From Exilibacterium tricleocarpae (GTDB lineage: Bacteria; Pseudomonadota; Gammaproteobacteria; Pseudomonadales; Cellvibrionaceae): DNA of 64,000 nucleotides. Numbering within the stretch: the first letter of the stretch is position 1; every line of letters begins with the position of its first letter. Positions 1 through 8,794 of the stretch are shown here, one piece after another. The DNA lies in contig NZ_ML660098.1 in the NCBI RefSeq assembly GCF_007004655.1, positions 147,096 to 211,095 of the forward strand, read 5' to 3'. The notes beneath the pieces were generated by a model. It was not told the DNA's origin. It worked only from the letters and a program-made list of their open reading frames with translations, and made no database searches. Made by a program: the position numbers and the translations under genes.

Positions 1-747
1 CACGTTGCCCATAATCTGATCGGGCTGCAGAAAGCCGCTGTTGACAAAGTAATGGGCTTCAATGCGCGCCAGCGCCATGGCCATATGCGGATCGGAGAAC
101 GACTCCACGACATCGTGGCTGGGCCGCAGGGTAGCGCAGTGCCCCTCCCACAGGGACCAGGCCTTGGCGGCTGCCATCTTCGCCAGCTCATTGGTACCGG
201 TCAAGCGCTTGTAATAAGCCCCCAACAGGTCCTCGCGCTCGACCGCCGGAATCGGATACACAAAATCCTCCCAGTAATCGGGAAAGATGCGGCTGGCACC
301 GTCCTGGTAAAACCAGGTGATATCCCGCTCGCGGCACAAAAACACGCCGCGCAGAATCAGCCCCAGCACCCGCTCGGGATAGGTCTCGGCGTAGACCAGG
401 CTGAGCGTGGAACCCCAGGAGCCGCCAAACAAAATCCATTTGTCGATGGCCAGGTGTTCGCGGATCTGCTCAATATCGCTGACCAGATTGGCTGTGGTAT
501 TGCCCTTGAGTTCGGCATGGGGAGTGGACTTGCCGGAGCCGCGCTGGTCGAACAGGATAATGTGGTAGCGCTGCGGATCAAAAAAACACCGGTCCTGGCG
601 ACTGCAGCCGGCACCCGGTCCGCCGTGGACGAACAGCACCGGAATCCCCTCCGGATTGCCCGACTCTTCCACATAGATTTCGTGGATGTCATCTACCTTA
701 ACTCGTTGCGTTTTGTAGGGTTTGATATCCGGATAGAGGATCAACAT
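1..747 (-). CDS. pip: Prolyl aminopeptidase (proline iminopeptidase), C-terminus beyond window edge
   Basis: Alpha/beta-hydrolase of peptidase family S33 that releases N-terminal proline from peptides; cytoplasmic, no signal peptide. From the ATG at 747 the minus strand stays open for 249 codons to base 1, so roughly the last fifth (family length about 310-320 aa) with the catalytic Asp and His is outside the window. Visible motifs are the oxyanion-hole HGGPGAG at residues 41-47, DQRGSGKS at 67-74 and the nucleophile elbow GGSWGS with Ser110. These spacings are diagnostic of proline iminopeptidase rather than a generic hydrolase. No partner gene is visible on this side. A long plus-strand frame over the same bases is a shadow. 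Confidence 0.93.
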   Translation of the reverse strand, partial: MLILYPDIKPYKTQRVKVDDIHEIYVEESGNPEGIPVLFVHGGPGAGCSRQDRCFFDPQRYHIILFDQRGSGKSTPHAELKGNTTANLVSDIEQIREHLAIDKWILFGGSWGSTLSLVYAETYPERVLGLILRGVFLCRERDITWFYQDGASRIFPDYWEDFVYPIPAVEREDLLGAYYKRLTGTNELAKMAAAKAWSLWEGHCATLRPSHDVVESFSDPHMAMALARIEAHYFVNSGFLQPDQIMGNV

Positions 748-973
748 ACTGCGGCTCCCTGGTGCCCTGGTTGTAGTAATCTGGTTGCGGTTATTGATTC
801 GACTGTGGCCTGACCCTAACCCAACTCTCGCGGTACTGAGACTCGACGCGACCATAAGGCTACTGACACCACGCTGTCAGCAGGCATCGCTTATGATCTC
901 AATAGCCGTTGAAAAACGCCACCCCCATCTGCGCCATAACGGCGTACCATCCCCAAAAAGGAATAAAAAAACC

Positions 974-1321
974 ATGAGCAAAGCCATTGTCAGTATCTAT
1001 ACCTTTCATTTACGGCCAGGCTCTCGCGTTGAGGATTTTATCGCCGCGAGCGCAGCCGTGCAGAAATTTCTGGAACAACAGGAGGGCTTCCAGTACCGCT
1101 CGCTGGGCCGCCAGTTGGACAACCCGAGTGTCTGGGTCGACGTGGTGTACTGGCGCGACGGCGCGGCGACGCAGATAGCCGACAGTGCCTTTATGGAAAA
1201 CCCGGCCTGCCAGACTTATATGAACCTGCTGGATGAGAGCACCGTAATAAATCGCAAGTGCGAAGTCGAACTGGCCTCCTGCAGTGCCGGCATCCCCGCC
1301 GGGGCCGCCTCGGCGGCATAG
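974..1321 (+). CDS. Small ABM-fold-like protein of unknown function
   Basis: A 115-residue cytoplasmic protein. The ATG at 974 is preceded by AAGGA at about 958-962, so this start is preferred over an upstream in-frame one at 785 that lacks a ribosome site. The pattern (IVSIYTFHL..., then FLEQQEGFQYRSLGRQLD, then VWVDVVYW, then a helix ending ENPACQTYMNLLD) is that of a dimeric alpha/beta ferredoxin-like barrel of the antibiotic-biosynthesis-monooxygenase superfamily. No cofactor residues can be assigned, so enzyme activity is not claimed. The tail is rich in Ala, Gly and Ser. It lies 126 bases upstream of a YafY-type regulator, a common pairing for such small proteins, so co-regulation is possible. 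Confidence 0.75.
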   Translation: MSKAIVSIYTFHLRPGSRVEDFIAASAAVQKFLEQQEGFQYRSLGRQLDNPSVWVDVVYWRDGAATQIADSAFMENPACQTYMNLLDESTVINRKCEVELASCSAGIPAGAASAA

Positions 1322-1447
1322 GTGACATCCGCCGCAGCTGCCACCGGCCACACCGGAGACGGGGCTATGCTGGACAGCCCCGCTCTTTATGCCTAGAGTT
1401 GACAGGCTGCGGCGTCTAACCTCAAGCCCCTTCTAATTCGTCTAATC

Positions 1448-2140
1448 ATGCGCAGAGCCGACCGCCTCTTTCAAATCCTTAACCTGTTGCGCAATCGCCG
1501 TACCGTGATTACCGCTCAGCAATTAGCCGGCTGCCTGGAAGTCTCGGAGCGGACCATCTACCGCGATATTCAGGCGCTTAGTCTGTCCGGCGTGCCGGTC
1601 GAGGGCGAGGCGGGGGTGGGTTACCGCTTACAGCGGCACTTCGACCTGCCGCCGCTGATGTTCGAGGGCCACGAGGTGGAGTCGCTACTGCTCGGCGCCC
1701 GCATGGTGCAGGCCTGGAGCGACCGGCAACTGGCCGCCGCGGCGACTTCCGCCATGCACAAAATCCTGGCGGTGGTGCCCGACCACCTGCGCCACAGCGA
1801 CGATGAGCTGCCGCTGGTGGTGCCGGACTTTCATATCGACCCGGAACACCTCGCGTTCAGCGAGGAGATTCGCGCGGCGATTCGCCAGCGACAGGTCTTG
1901 TCCATCGGCTACCAGCGTATCGACGGCGAGCAGTCCCAGCGCGCGATAGAACCGCTGGGCCTGTTTTTCTGGGGGCTGACCTGGACAGTGCTGGCCTGGT
2001 GCCAGTTGCGGCAGGGATACCGCACCTTTCGCCTGGACCGCATTTTATCCTTGATCGACACCGGGCAGCATTTCACGCTCAACGACCACAAGAGTCTCAA
2101 CCACTATCTGAACCTGATGAAGGACTGCAATGACGAATAA
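1448..2140 (+). CDS. YafY-family HTH/WYL transcriptional regulator
   Basis: A 230-residue regulator. The N-terminus (MRRADRLFQILNLLRNRR, then SERTIYRDIQALSLSGVPVEGE) is the HTH_11 winged helix of the DeoR/YafY group. The C-terminal half, from about residue 135, has the WYL-type strand pattern (YQRIDGEQSQRAIEPLGLFF, then WTVLAWCQLRQGYRTFRLDRI) that usually binds a ligand or nucleic acid. The 3' end overlaps the start of the DNA glycosylase gene by 11 bases, so the two are probably translated together, and this protein may control the operon. The ligand is unknown. Confidence 0.9.
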   Translation: MRRADRLFQILNLLRNRRTVITAQQLAGCLEVSERTIYRDIQALSLSGVPVEGEAGVGYRLQRHFDLPPLMFEGHEVESLLLGARMVQAWSDRQLAAAATSAMHKILAVVPDHLRHSDDELPLVVPDFHIDPEHLAFSEEIRAAIRQRQVLSIGYQRIDGEQSQRAIEPLGLFFWGLTWTVLAWCQLRQGYRTFRLDRILSLIDTGQHFTLNDHKSLNHYLNLMKDCNDE

Positions 2141-2714
2141 ACCTGTAACGCGCTGCGAGTGGTGCGCCGACGACCCGCTCTACCAGGCCTATCACGATGA
2201 CGAGTGGGGCGTGCCCACCCGCGACGACCAGACGCTGTTTGAATTCTTACTGCTCGAGGGGGCCCAGGCCGGCCTCTCCTGGATCACTATTTTGCGCAAA
2301 CGCGAGGGCTATCGCCGGGCCTATGACAACTTCAACGCCGAACGTATGGCCCGCTACAGTGACAAAAAAATTGAACGACTGCTCCAAAACCCCGATATCG
2401 TCCGCAACCGGCTAAAAGTGATGAGCGCGGTGCAGAATGCCCGCGCCTATCTCGATATACTGGCAACTCGGGGCAGTTTCAGCGATTTCCTCTGGGAATT
2501 CGTCGACGGCAAGCCGGTACAAAACCGCTGGAAAACCCTGGCGGATATCCCCTCCAGCACCGAGGTTTCCGATGCTATGAGCAAGCAGCTGAAAAAACTG
2601 GGCTTTAATTTTGTCGGCAGCACTATCTGCTACGCCTTTATGCAGGCCACCGGTATGGTCAACGACCATACCACCAGTTGCCACCGTTATCGCCAGTGTA
2701 AGGCCCTGGCATGA
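2130..2714 (+). CDS. tag: DNA-3-methyladenine glycosylase I
   Basis: Base-excision repair enzyme that removes 3-methyladenine from alkylated DNA. The 194-residue length matches the family. The zinc-snap residues are visible: Cys and His in CEWCADDPLYQAYHDDEWG near the N-terminus and His and Cys in NDHTTSCHRY near the C-terminus. The substrate-pocket segment LFEFLLLEGAQAGLSWITIL is intact, and GFNFVGSTICYAFMQATGMV follows. It overlaps the preceding YafY-type gene by 11 bases and shares an ATGA overlap with the lipoprotein gene that follows, so three genes form one tight operon. YafY control of an alkylation-repair gene is inferred from the layout only. Confidence 0.97.
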   Translation: MTNKPVTRCEWCADDPLYQAYHDDEWGVPTRDDQTLFEFLLLEGAQAGLSWITILRKREGYRRAYDNFNAERMARYSDKKIERLLQNPDIVRNRLKVMSAVQNARAYLDILATRGSFSDFLWEFVDGKPVQNRWKTLADIPSSTEVSDAMSKQLKKLGFNFVGSTICYAFMQATGMVNDHTTSCHRYRQCKALA

Positions 2715-3148
2715 GGCGGCGCCTGGTGAAGTGTCGGCTCCTGGCACTGCTGGCAATGCTGCTGCTCAGCGCCTGCGAGCGCGGCAGTGACGAGCAGCAA
2801 ATCCGGGCCGCGGTGGCCGAACTTACAGCGAGCATCGAAGCGTTTGACGCCGGTGATCTGGAACGGCAACTGCACCCGGACTTCGCCGCCAACCGCAAGA
2901 TGACACGGCAGGAAGCCAAACGCCTGCTGCTGTTTTACCGCCTGCGCCAGCAGGCGGTCAGCGTCAAGGTGCCGAGCCTTGAAGTGATCCTGGACCCGGT
3001 CTACACCGACCGCGCCACCACCCGCGCCAGCGCCCTGCTCACCAGTAGCGACGGCCTGATACCCGATGAGGGCCGCTTTATCACTGCCACCGGCCGCTGG
3101 TTGAAAGAGGACGACCGGTGGCTGCTGCAGCAACTCGACTGGGAATAA
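2711..3148 (+). CDS. Small lipoprotein with NTF2-like (SnoaL/DUF4440-type) fold
   Basis: A 145-residue protein. A positively charged n-region (MRRRLVKCR), a hydrophobic stretch and a lipobox LLSAC place the lipidated Cys at about residue 21, so it should be anchored in a membrane facing the periplasm. The mature part starts with a helix (QQIRAAVAELTASIEAFDAGDLERQLHPDF) and ends in the strand pattern RWLKEDDRWLLQQLDWE, typical of the NTF2-like fold. No catalytic residues are evident. The ATG overlaps the tag stop codon (ATGA), which indicates translational coupling, although a lipoprotein beside a DNA glycosylase makes no obvious functional sense. Confidence 0.8.
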   Translation: MRRRLVKCRLLALLAMLLLSACERGSDEQQIRAAVAELTASIEAFDAGDLERQLHPDFAANRKMTRQEAKRLLLFYRLRQQAVSVKVPSLEVILDPVYTDRATTRASALLTSSDGLIPDEGRFITATGRWLKEDDRWLLQQLDWE

Positions 3149-3347
3149 CCCACTTTCAATACCCCCGCTATAGCGGATTTCGTCTCCCGCCCCGTTACTA
3201 CGTCTGAACCAAGCGCGACCGTACAACGCGCGACTGAGCAAAGCGGCCGCGCCCTGCCCGGCGGCCGCGCAGTCTGTTAAAGCCACTACAAGACCCAGTC
3301 GTACACAAGACCAAGTTACGACACGACGAGAGATAGAAGGGAACACC

Positions 3348-5813
3348 ATGAAAAAGACGCTGTTTTCGCTAACCCCCTTTTCATTAATCCGCTTTCCATT
3401 AACCCCGTTGGCCCTGGCCCTGAGCACCCTCGCGCCACAGGGCGTGTTCGCTCAGGACGATGATGCGCTGATCGAGGAGATTATCACCGTCGGCACCCGC
3501 ACCCCGGGCCGCACGGCGACCGAAAGCCCGGTCCCGGTTGATGTGTTGCCGCAGGAGGCCATTCTCAACTCGGGCGCCGTCGACACCGCCGATATGCTGC
3601 GCAAGCTGGCACCGTCGTTCAACATGAACAACACCACCACCTCCGACGGCCAGGACCTGATGCGCCCGGCGACCCTGAGGAGCCTGGGCCCGGACCAGGT
3701 GCTGGTGCTGGTCAACGGCAAGCGCCGCCACCAGCAGGCACTGGTGGCCGTGCAGGAGAATGTCGGCCGCGGCTCGGCCGGCACCGATCTCAGCTCCATT
3801 CCCCTGAGCGCCATCGAGCGGGTGGAAATCCTGCGTGACGGGGCCGCCGCCCAGTACGGTTCGGACGCCATTGCCGGGGTTATCAACCTGGTGTTGAAGG
3901 AGAGTCCCGGCGGCAATGCCTGGTCCCAGTACCGGACCACCTCTGAGGGCGACGGGGACACCTTGAAAGCGGGCGTTCACTACGGTTTTGACCTGGGCGA
4001 TGCCGGGTCTTTGAATATCACCTACGAGTTTGTCGACCAGGACTCGCTCAACCGCGCGGCCGCCACCGATTGGCTCGGCGCCAGCCCAGTGGTCGATCAG
4101 CTGTTGCTGGTCGGTGAAGCCGAGGTGGAGAGCGACTCACTGTGGGTCAACGGCAATTTCAAGGTCGGTGAGGCGGGAGAAATCTACGCCTTTGCGGGCT
4201 ATACCCAAAAAGAGGGCGAGTCGCTGGGCTTTTTCCGCGGCCCCAATGACAACCGCGTCTGGTCGGCACTGTTTCCCAACGGCGTGACACCCGCCCTGGG
4301 CACCGAGTCTGAAGATACCTCGGTGACCGCCGGCTACCGCACCACGGTCGGCGACTGGGATATGGATTTCAGTCTCGCCTGGGGCGAAAACCGCTTCGAG
4401 TTCCGCAATCTGGAATCGCTCAATGCCAGTTACGGGCCGGACAGCCCAACCTCCGCCTACGACGGCGCCCTCGTTTTCGACCAGCTCACCTTTAATGCCG
4501 ATGTTGTGCGCACGCTCGACGTCGCCTTTGCCGAAAGCGCCACCCTGGCCCTGGGCTTTGAGTACCGCGAAGACGGCTATCAAATGGAGGCCGGCGATCC
4601 CGTCTCCTACGATCGCGGCGACACCTGGTGCGGGGAAAACTCCACCACCGACACCAACGATCCCACCGATCCGGGCTGTGCCATCACCGCACCCGGCATG
4701 CAGGGATTCCAGGGCTACCGGCCGGAGATGGAAATCGACACCAACCGCGACAATGTGTCACTGTACGCCGATACCGAATTGGCGATGACGGAAAAGCTCG
4801 ATCTCGGACTGGCGCTGCGCTATGAGGATTATTCCGACTTCGGGGACTCCACCAACGGCAAGATTTCCGCCCGTTACGAGCTGACGCCGCAGTTGGCGGT
4901 GCGCGGTGCTTTTTCCACCGGTTTTCGCGCTCCCGGGGTGCAACAGCAATTTTTCACCCAGCGCTCCATTTCGCTGGAAAACGGCGTGCTCTCGGACCTG
5001 GTGGCACTGCGACCCGACAGTGAACTGGCCGCCGAACTCGGCTTCGGCGCGCTCAAAGAAGAGACCTCGGAAAGCCTGAGCATCGGCCTGGTCTATAACG
5101 GCGACCGCTGGACCAGCACCCTGGATATCTACCAAATCGATATCGACGACCGCATTGTCTACTCGGGCAATATCACCGCTGGGGTCAATGCCGATATCGC
5201 CGCCTTTTTTGCCGCCCACGATGCCGTCACCGGTGACGCGCAACTGGACGGGGTAGCCGGCGTTACCGTCTTCACCAATGCCATCAACACCGAAACCACG
5301 GGCATGGACTGGGTCAATCAGTGGGATTTCGCACTGCCCAGCGGCAACAACCTGGTGCTGGAAGCCACTCTCCACCTGAACAATACCAAGGTAACTGATA
5401 TCAATACCTCATCCAGCGTGGTCCCCGACGAGGTCGTCTTCAACGACAGTCTCGAACTGCTGTTGACCGATGGCCAGCCGCAACAGCGCGCCACCCTGGC
5501 GGCCAATTACGATGGGGGAGACTGGGCGGTAACCAGCCGCCTCAGCTACTACGGGGAGGTCAGCACCTCCGCCTTCGGCAGCGAACCGCATACCTGGGGT
5601 GCCAAGTCGCTGGTGGACCTGACCGGCGTGTGGGATATCACCGACCGCTTTCGGCTCTCCGGCGGCATACTCAACCTGTTTGACGAGTTCCCCGATGAGT
5701 GGGGCGAGGAAGGCGGAGTTTTCCCGCAACTGGGTTTCCGGTACGGCTGGACCACGTTTCCGTTCTCACTGGCCGGGCGGGAGTACTATGTGCGCGCGAC
5801 GTTGAATTTCTAG
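3348..5813 (+). CDS. TonB-dependent outer-membrane receptor
   Basis: An 821-residue outer-membrane transporter powered by TonB-ExbB-ExbD. A signal peptide (basic MKKTLFS, hydrophobic core, cleavage near GVFAQ) is followed by a TonB-box-like EEIITVGTR, a plug domain (residues about 55-180, with SAIERVEILRDGAAAQYGSDAIAGVINLV) and a 22-strand-type barrel ending in a C-terminal aromatic (YVRATLNF). The ribosome site AGAAGGGA lies just upstream. It is a single-gene unit followed by a terminator, and no neighbouring transporter or enzyme reveals the substrate. Two Cys residues in the loop around WCGENSTTD...PGC could form a disulfide. Confidence 0.93.
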   Translation: MKKTLFSLTPFSLIRFPLTPLALALSTLAPQGVFAQDDDALIEEIITVGTRTPGRTATESPVPVDVLPQEAILNSGAVDTADMLRKLAPSFNMNNTTTSDGQDLMRPATLRSLGPDQVLVLVNGKRRHQQALVAVQENVGRGSAGTDLSSIPLSAIERVEILRDGAAAQYGSDAIAGVINLVLKESPGGNAWSQYRTTSEGDGDTLKAGVHYGFDLGDAGSLNITYEFVDQDSLNRAAATDWLGASPVVDQLLLVGEAEVESDSLWVNGNFKVGEAGEIYAFAGYTQKEGESLGFFRGPNDNRVWSALFPNGVTPALGTESEDTSVTAGYRTTVGDWDMDFSLAWGENRFEFRNLESLNASYGPDSPTSAYDGALVFDQLTFNADVVRTLDVAFAESATLALGFEYREDGYQMEAGDPVSYDRGDTWCGENSTTDTNDPTDPGCAITAPGMQGFQGYRPEMEIDTNRDNVSLYADTELAMTEKLDLGLALRYEDYSDFGDSTNGKISARYELTPQLAVRGAFSTGFRAPGVQQQFFTQRSISLENGVLSDLVALRPDSELAAELGFGALKEETSESLSIGLVYNGDRWTSTLDIYQIDIDDRIVYSGNITAGVNADIAAFFAAHDAVTGDAQLDGVAGVTVFTNAINTETTGMDWVNQWDFALPSGNNLVLEATLHLNNTKVTDINTSSSVVPDEVVFNDSLELLLTDGQPQQRATLAANYDGGDWAVTSRLSYYGEVSTSAFGSEPHTWGAKSLVDLTGVWDITDRFRLSGGILNLFDEFPDEWGEEGGVFPQLGFRYGWTTFPFSLAGREYYVRATLNF

Positions 5814-5844
5814 ACGCTTCTAACGCCTGACACAACAGGTCACA

Positions 5845-5874
5845 GCCCTCTCCAGGTTTCTGGGGAGGGCTTTT
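5845..5874 (+). terminator. Rho-independent terminator after the TonB receptor gene
   Basis: An 11-base-pair stem (GCCCTCTCCAG paired with CTGGGGAGGGC, one G-T wobble) with a four-base loop is followed directly by TTTT. It lies 31 bases after the receptor stop codon on the same strand. Confidence 0.8.
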
Positions 5875-5965
5875 GCGTTAGGCCAAGTGTGCAAATACTG
5901 AGGAAATAACCTCGATTGCGGTATCCGGTGACCGAGTTGCGTTATATTTACACCATCGCCACCCG

Positions 5966-6175
5966 GTTGCATGGACCTCGATAAAGCGTACTGAGAGTAG
6001 GTCTGGCTGTGGCTGAAGCCTTCAGAAACTCTCGACAGCAGGGATGCTGTCGGGACCAACAGTAGGCGCTTTAGGCGAGTCCCCAGGGACGGGTTTATCG
6101 AGGGGACGCCTAGTCCGTGTTTCTGAAGGCTTCAGCCACAGCCAGACCGGTCAATTAGCACATATTTGCTTAAGG
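5966..6175. repeat. Long palindromic element, copy 1 (perfect 30-bp arms)
   Basis: Bases 6000-6029 and 6119-6148 are a perfect 30-bp inverted repeat enclosing an 89-base loop. The loop starts with a smaller hairpin, CGACAGCAGGGATGCTGTCG. Homology to the other four copies continues outside the arms: GTTGCAT and AAGCGTACTGA on the left, GACCGGTCAATT and TTGCTTAAGG on the right. Copies 1 and 2 share an extra loop segment containing GTAGGCGCTTTAGGCG. The element occupies most of the gap between the TonB receptor and the sensor kinase gene. No transposase gene is present. Confidence 0.92.
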
Positions 6176-6274
6176 TAGTGGCAATCGAGTGTGGCGACTA
6201 CGGCCGGCAACTGTGGCCAAAAGTTACGCCTGGCACCCACGCCCGGCCTAGACTCCCAACAGCGAGCCCGCAGA

Positions 6275-7657
6275 TTGCACAGTATCAAAACCCGCCTTTT
6301 CCTGATTCTGCTGTCGGCCAACGCGCTGCTGGCGCTGCTGACCTACGCGGTGGTCAGTTGGAGTTTTGATCGCGGCTTTCTCGACTATCTCAACCGCGCC
6401 GAGCGCGAGCGGCTGACGCCGTTGATCCAGGCGCTGGAAGACGGTCACCGGGAACACGGGGACTGGCAGTGGCTGGCCGAAAACCCGCGCCAGTGGCGCC
6501 AGCTGATGCACCGTTTTCTGTTCAACCGCCGGGGCCGAACCGAGCGTGAGGATAAATCCGCCGACCGGCGCGCGTTGCCGCCACTGAGTTTCGATCCGCG
6601 CCTGGCCCTGCTCGATGCCGACAAGAGGTTGATTGCCGGCCGCCGGGGCCGCGGGGAACCTAACTTCAAGCCCATCAGCCAGGACGGCCAGGTTATCGGC
6701 TACCTGGCCATAGTGCCCAGGCGCGAGCTGGCGCAATCGGTGGAACAGGTGTTTGCCGCCCAGCAAAATCGCAATTTTGCCATTATCGCCGCCGGTATGG
6801 TGCTGATGTCGGGGCTGCTCGCTATCGGTATCGCCGCCTGGTTGACCCGGCCCATCAAGCACCTGGCCGCCGGTACCCGCCAGCTCACCCGGGGACACTT
6901 CGACCATCGCATCCAGGTGACAGGGCGACATGAACTGGCGCAATTGGCGAAGGATTTCAACAGCCTGGCGCTCAGCCTGGCCGCCAATCAAAAATCCAGG
7001 CGCCAGTGGATCGCCGATATCGCCCACGAGTTGCGCACGCCGTTGACGGTATTGCGGGGCGAAATCGAGGCCCTGCTCGATCGTGTGCGGCCGCTGTCGC
7101 TCGACAGTATCCACTCCCTGGCCAGTGAAATTCGCCAGTTGACCCGCCTGGTAGACGACTTGTATGAACTGTCATTGTCCGATTTGGGCGCCCTGGAATA
7201 TCGCAAGCAGCCGCTCGATCTCAGCGCCAGTCTGGACGATATTTTTACCGCCCATGCCCAGGCACTGGAGCAGGCCGGCCTGGCACTGGATTTTAACCCG
7301 GCGACCGAGGCCGTGGTGAGCGCCGACCCCCAGCGCCTGGCGCAGCTCTGGCACAATCTGCTGCAGAACAGTCTGCGCTACACCGATGCGCCGGGCAAAC
7401 TGCGGGTGGAGATAAAAGCGACGGATAAAGCGGTTACCGTCATTTGGCAGGACTCCGCTCCCGGTGTTGACGAAGCGGACCTCGAACGCCTTACCGAGCG
7501 TCTGTTCCGTGTCGACAGCGCCCGCAGCCGCGCCGCCGGCGGCTCGGGATTGGGGCTGGCCATTGCCGCCGCCGTCGTCGAGGGCCACGGCGGCACGCTG
7601 CAGGCATTCAGCGCCGAACTCGGCGGCCTCGGCTGGGAGATTGTATTGCCGCGCTGA
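6275..7657 (+). CDS. baeS: BaeS-like sensor histidine kinase
   Basis: Inner-membrane sensor kinase of an envelope-stress two-component pair. TM1 (LFLILLSANALLALLTY) comes directly after the start, followed by a periplasmic domain of about 150 residues, TM2 (IIAAGMVLMSGLLAIGIAAWL), HAMP, a HisKA box IAHELRTPL with the phospho-accepting His, an N box (HNLLQNSLRY), an atypical G1 box DSAPGV characteristic of BaeS, and GGSGLGLAI. The TTG at 6275 is chosen because it places the protein start at HSIKTRLF just before TM1; a GTG at 6191 would add 28 residues that do not resemble kinase sequence. It is separated from the regulator gene by 360 bases and is flanked by palindrome copies 1 and 2 in opposite orientation. 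Confidence 0.9.
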   Translation: MHSIKTRLFLILLSANALLALLTYAVVSWSFDRGFLDYLNRAERERLTPLIQALEDGHREHGDWQWLAENPRQWRQLMHRFLFNRRGRTEREDKSADRRALPPLSFDPRLALLDADKRLIAGRRGRGEPNFKPISQDGQVIGYLAIVPRRELAQSVEQVFAAQQNRNFAIIAAGMVLMSGLLAIGIAAWLTRPIKHLAAGTRQLTRGHFDHRIQVTGRHELAQLAKDFNSLALSLAANQKSRRQWIADIAHELRTPLTVLRGEIEALLDRVRPLSLDSIHSLASEIRQLTRLVDDLYELSLSDLGALEYRKQPLDLSASLDDIFTAHAQALEQAGLALDFNPATEAVVSADPQRLAQLWHNLLQNSLRYTDAPGKLRVEIKATDKAVTVIWQDSAPGVDEADLERLTERLFRVDSARSRAAGGSGLGLAIAAAVVEGHGGTLQAFSAELGGLGWEIVLPR

Positions 7658-7718
7658 TGCGGATCGGGTCGATGGCGGCTTACTGCCGGGCTGTTAACTG
7701 GAAACCAAGACACCCCCT

Positions 7719-7910
7719 GAAGCGAAAAGGTGCGAATTGACCGGTCCGGCTCTGGCTGAAGCCTTCAGAAACACGCCGTAAACTCGTCCCTGAGGGCTCG
7801 CCTAAAGCGCCTACTGTTGGTCACGACAGCATCCCTGCTGTCGAGAGTTTCTGAAGGCTTCAGCCAGAGCCGGACCTACCTTCAGTACGCTTAACCAAGG
7901 TCGATGCAAC
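7719..7910. repeat. Long palindromic element, copy 2 (perfect 30-bp arms, inverted relative to copy 1)
   Basis: Arms 7743-7772 and 7847-7876 are perfectly complementary over 30 bp. Read on the minus strand, the loop is nearly identical to that of copy 1, including the inner hairpin and the GTAGGCGCTTTAGGCG segment. The arms differ from copy 1 at a few positions (for example GGTCCGGCTC against GGTCTGGCTG), and each change is matched on the opposite arm. The flanks GCGAATTGACC and TCAGTACGCTTAACCAAGGTCG match the flanks of copies 1 and 4. It separates the kinase gene from the response-regulator gene. Confidence 0.92.
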
Positions 7911-8020
7911 TGGAACGGCGATCAATGAACTGGCGCAAATACGCTTAGGGAGGTGCCACAGAGCGCAGACCCGGTTTTACAAAGGGCCACCTAAAAGCAC
8001 AACGCAGGAGAAACAAACTC

Positions 8021-8698
8021 ATGCACCACCCTATCCTGATTGTCGAAGACGAGCCAAAAATCGCGGCGCTGCTAGGCGACTATCTGCACAACGCAGGCTT
8101 CGAGACCACCCACCTGGACCGCGGCGACCAGGTGGAGGACTGGCTGGCGCAACACACCCCCGCACTGATACTGCTGGATATCATGCTGCCGGGCAAAGAC
8201 GGGCTGGAGTTGTGCAAAAGCATCCGCCGCCGGCGCGATACCCCCATCATTATGGTCACCGCCCGGGTGGAGGAGATCGATCGCCTGCTGGGGCTGGAAC
8301 TGGGCGCAGACGACTATATCTGCAAGCCCTTCTCACCGCGGGAAGTCGTCGCCCGTGTGAAAACAGTGCTGCGGCGCCTGCAGCCGGGCACAGCGCCGGC
8401 CGATGACCTGAGCCTCGATGAAGCCGGCTATCGGGCCACCATCAAAGGCCGGCAACTGGACCTGACCGCGGTGGAATTCAAACTGCTGAAAATGCTCGCC
8501 GATCAACCCGGACGCATCTTTTCCCGCAGCCAGTTGATGGACACCATGTACACCGACCACCGTATCGTCTCCGACCGCACCGTAGACAGTCATATCAAGA
8601 AACTGCGCAAAAAAATCGCCGAGCGAGTGCCGGAGCGGGAGTTGATCCATTCTGTTTATGGGGTTGGTTATAAGTATGAGGCGCTGGTTGAGGATTGA
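8021..8698 (+). CDS. baeR: BaeR-like response regulator (OmpR family)
   Basis: A 225-residue DNA-binding regulator. The receiver domain has the acidic pocket VEDE, phospho-acceptor Asp53 in LLDIMLPGKDG, a Thr in MVTAR and the Lys in CKPF. The C-terminal winged helix contains LTAVEFKLLKMLADQPGRIFSR and ends with HSVYGVGYKYE. It is presumed to be phosphorylated by the BaeS-like kinase upstream. A ribosome site (GCAGGAGAAA) precedes the ATG. In E. coli BaeSR controls spy, and here a Spy/CpxP-like gene follows 223 bases downstream, which supports the assignment. Confidence 0.92.
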   Translation: MHHPILIVEDEPKIAALLGDYLHNAGFETTHLDRGDQVEDWLAQHTPALILLDIMLPGKDGLELCKSIRRRRDTPIIMVTARVEEIDRLLGLELGADDYICKPFSPREVVARVKTVLRRLQPGTAPADDLSLDEAGYRATIKGRQLDLTAVEFKLLKMLADQPGRIFSRSQLMDTMYTDHRIVSDRTVDSHIKKLRKKIAERVPERELIHSVYGVGYKYEALVED

Positions 8699-8740
8699 GG
8701 GAGAGCGCAGTTTGCTAAACAGGTGCACTGGGGGAGGGGA

Positions 8741-8794
8741 GTGGCACCATTCTAGGGGGACGCAACTGAAGTTACGTCCCCACACAGTGCCGCC
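8741..8794. repeat. REP-like palindrome, copy A
   Basis: The centre is a GGGGGACG...CGTCCCC stem with the loop CAACTGAAGTTA. GTGGCACCATTCTA lies on one side and a degenerate AGTGCCGCC on the other, giving a second outer pairing (GTGGCAC with GTGCCGC). About 40 bases are identical to a copy at 27532-27585. It lies between the response regulator and the Spy-like gene. Confidence 0.8.

Noticed and set aside
52..813. 253-codon plus-strand frame over the left edge
   Set aside because: It is antisense to the prolyl aminopeptidase gene, whose motifs are intact on the minus strand.
6000..6148. Palindrome copies considered as ordinary bidirectional terminators
   Set aside because: None has a T tract after the arms, one lies between divergent genes, and conserved homology extends beyond the stem.
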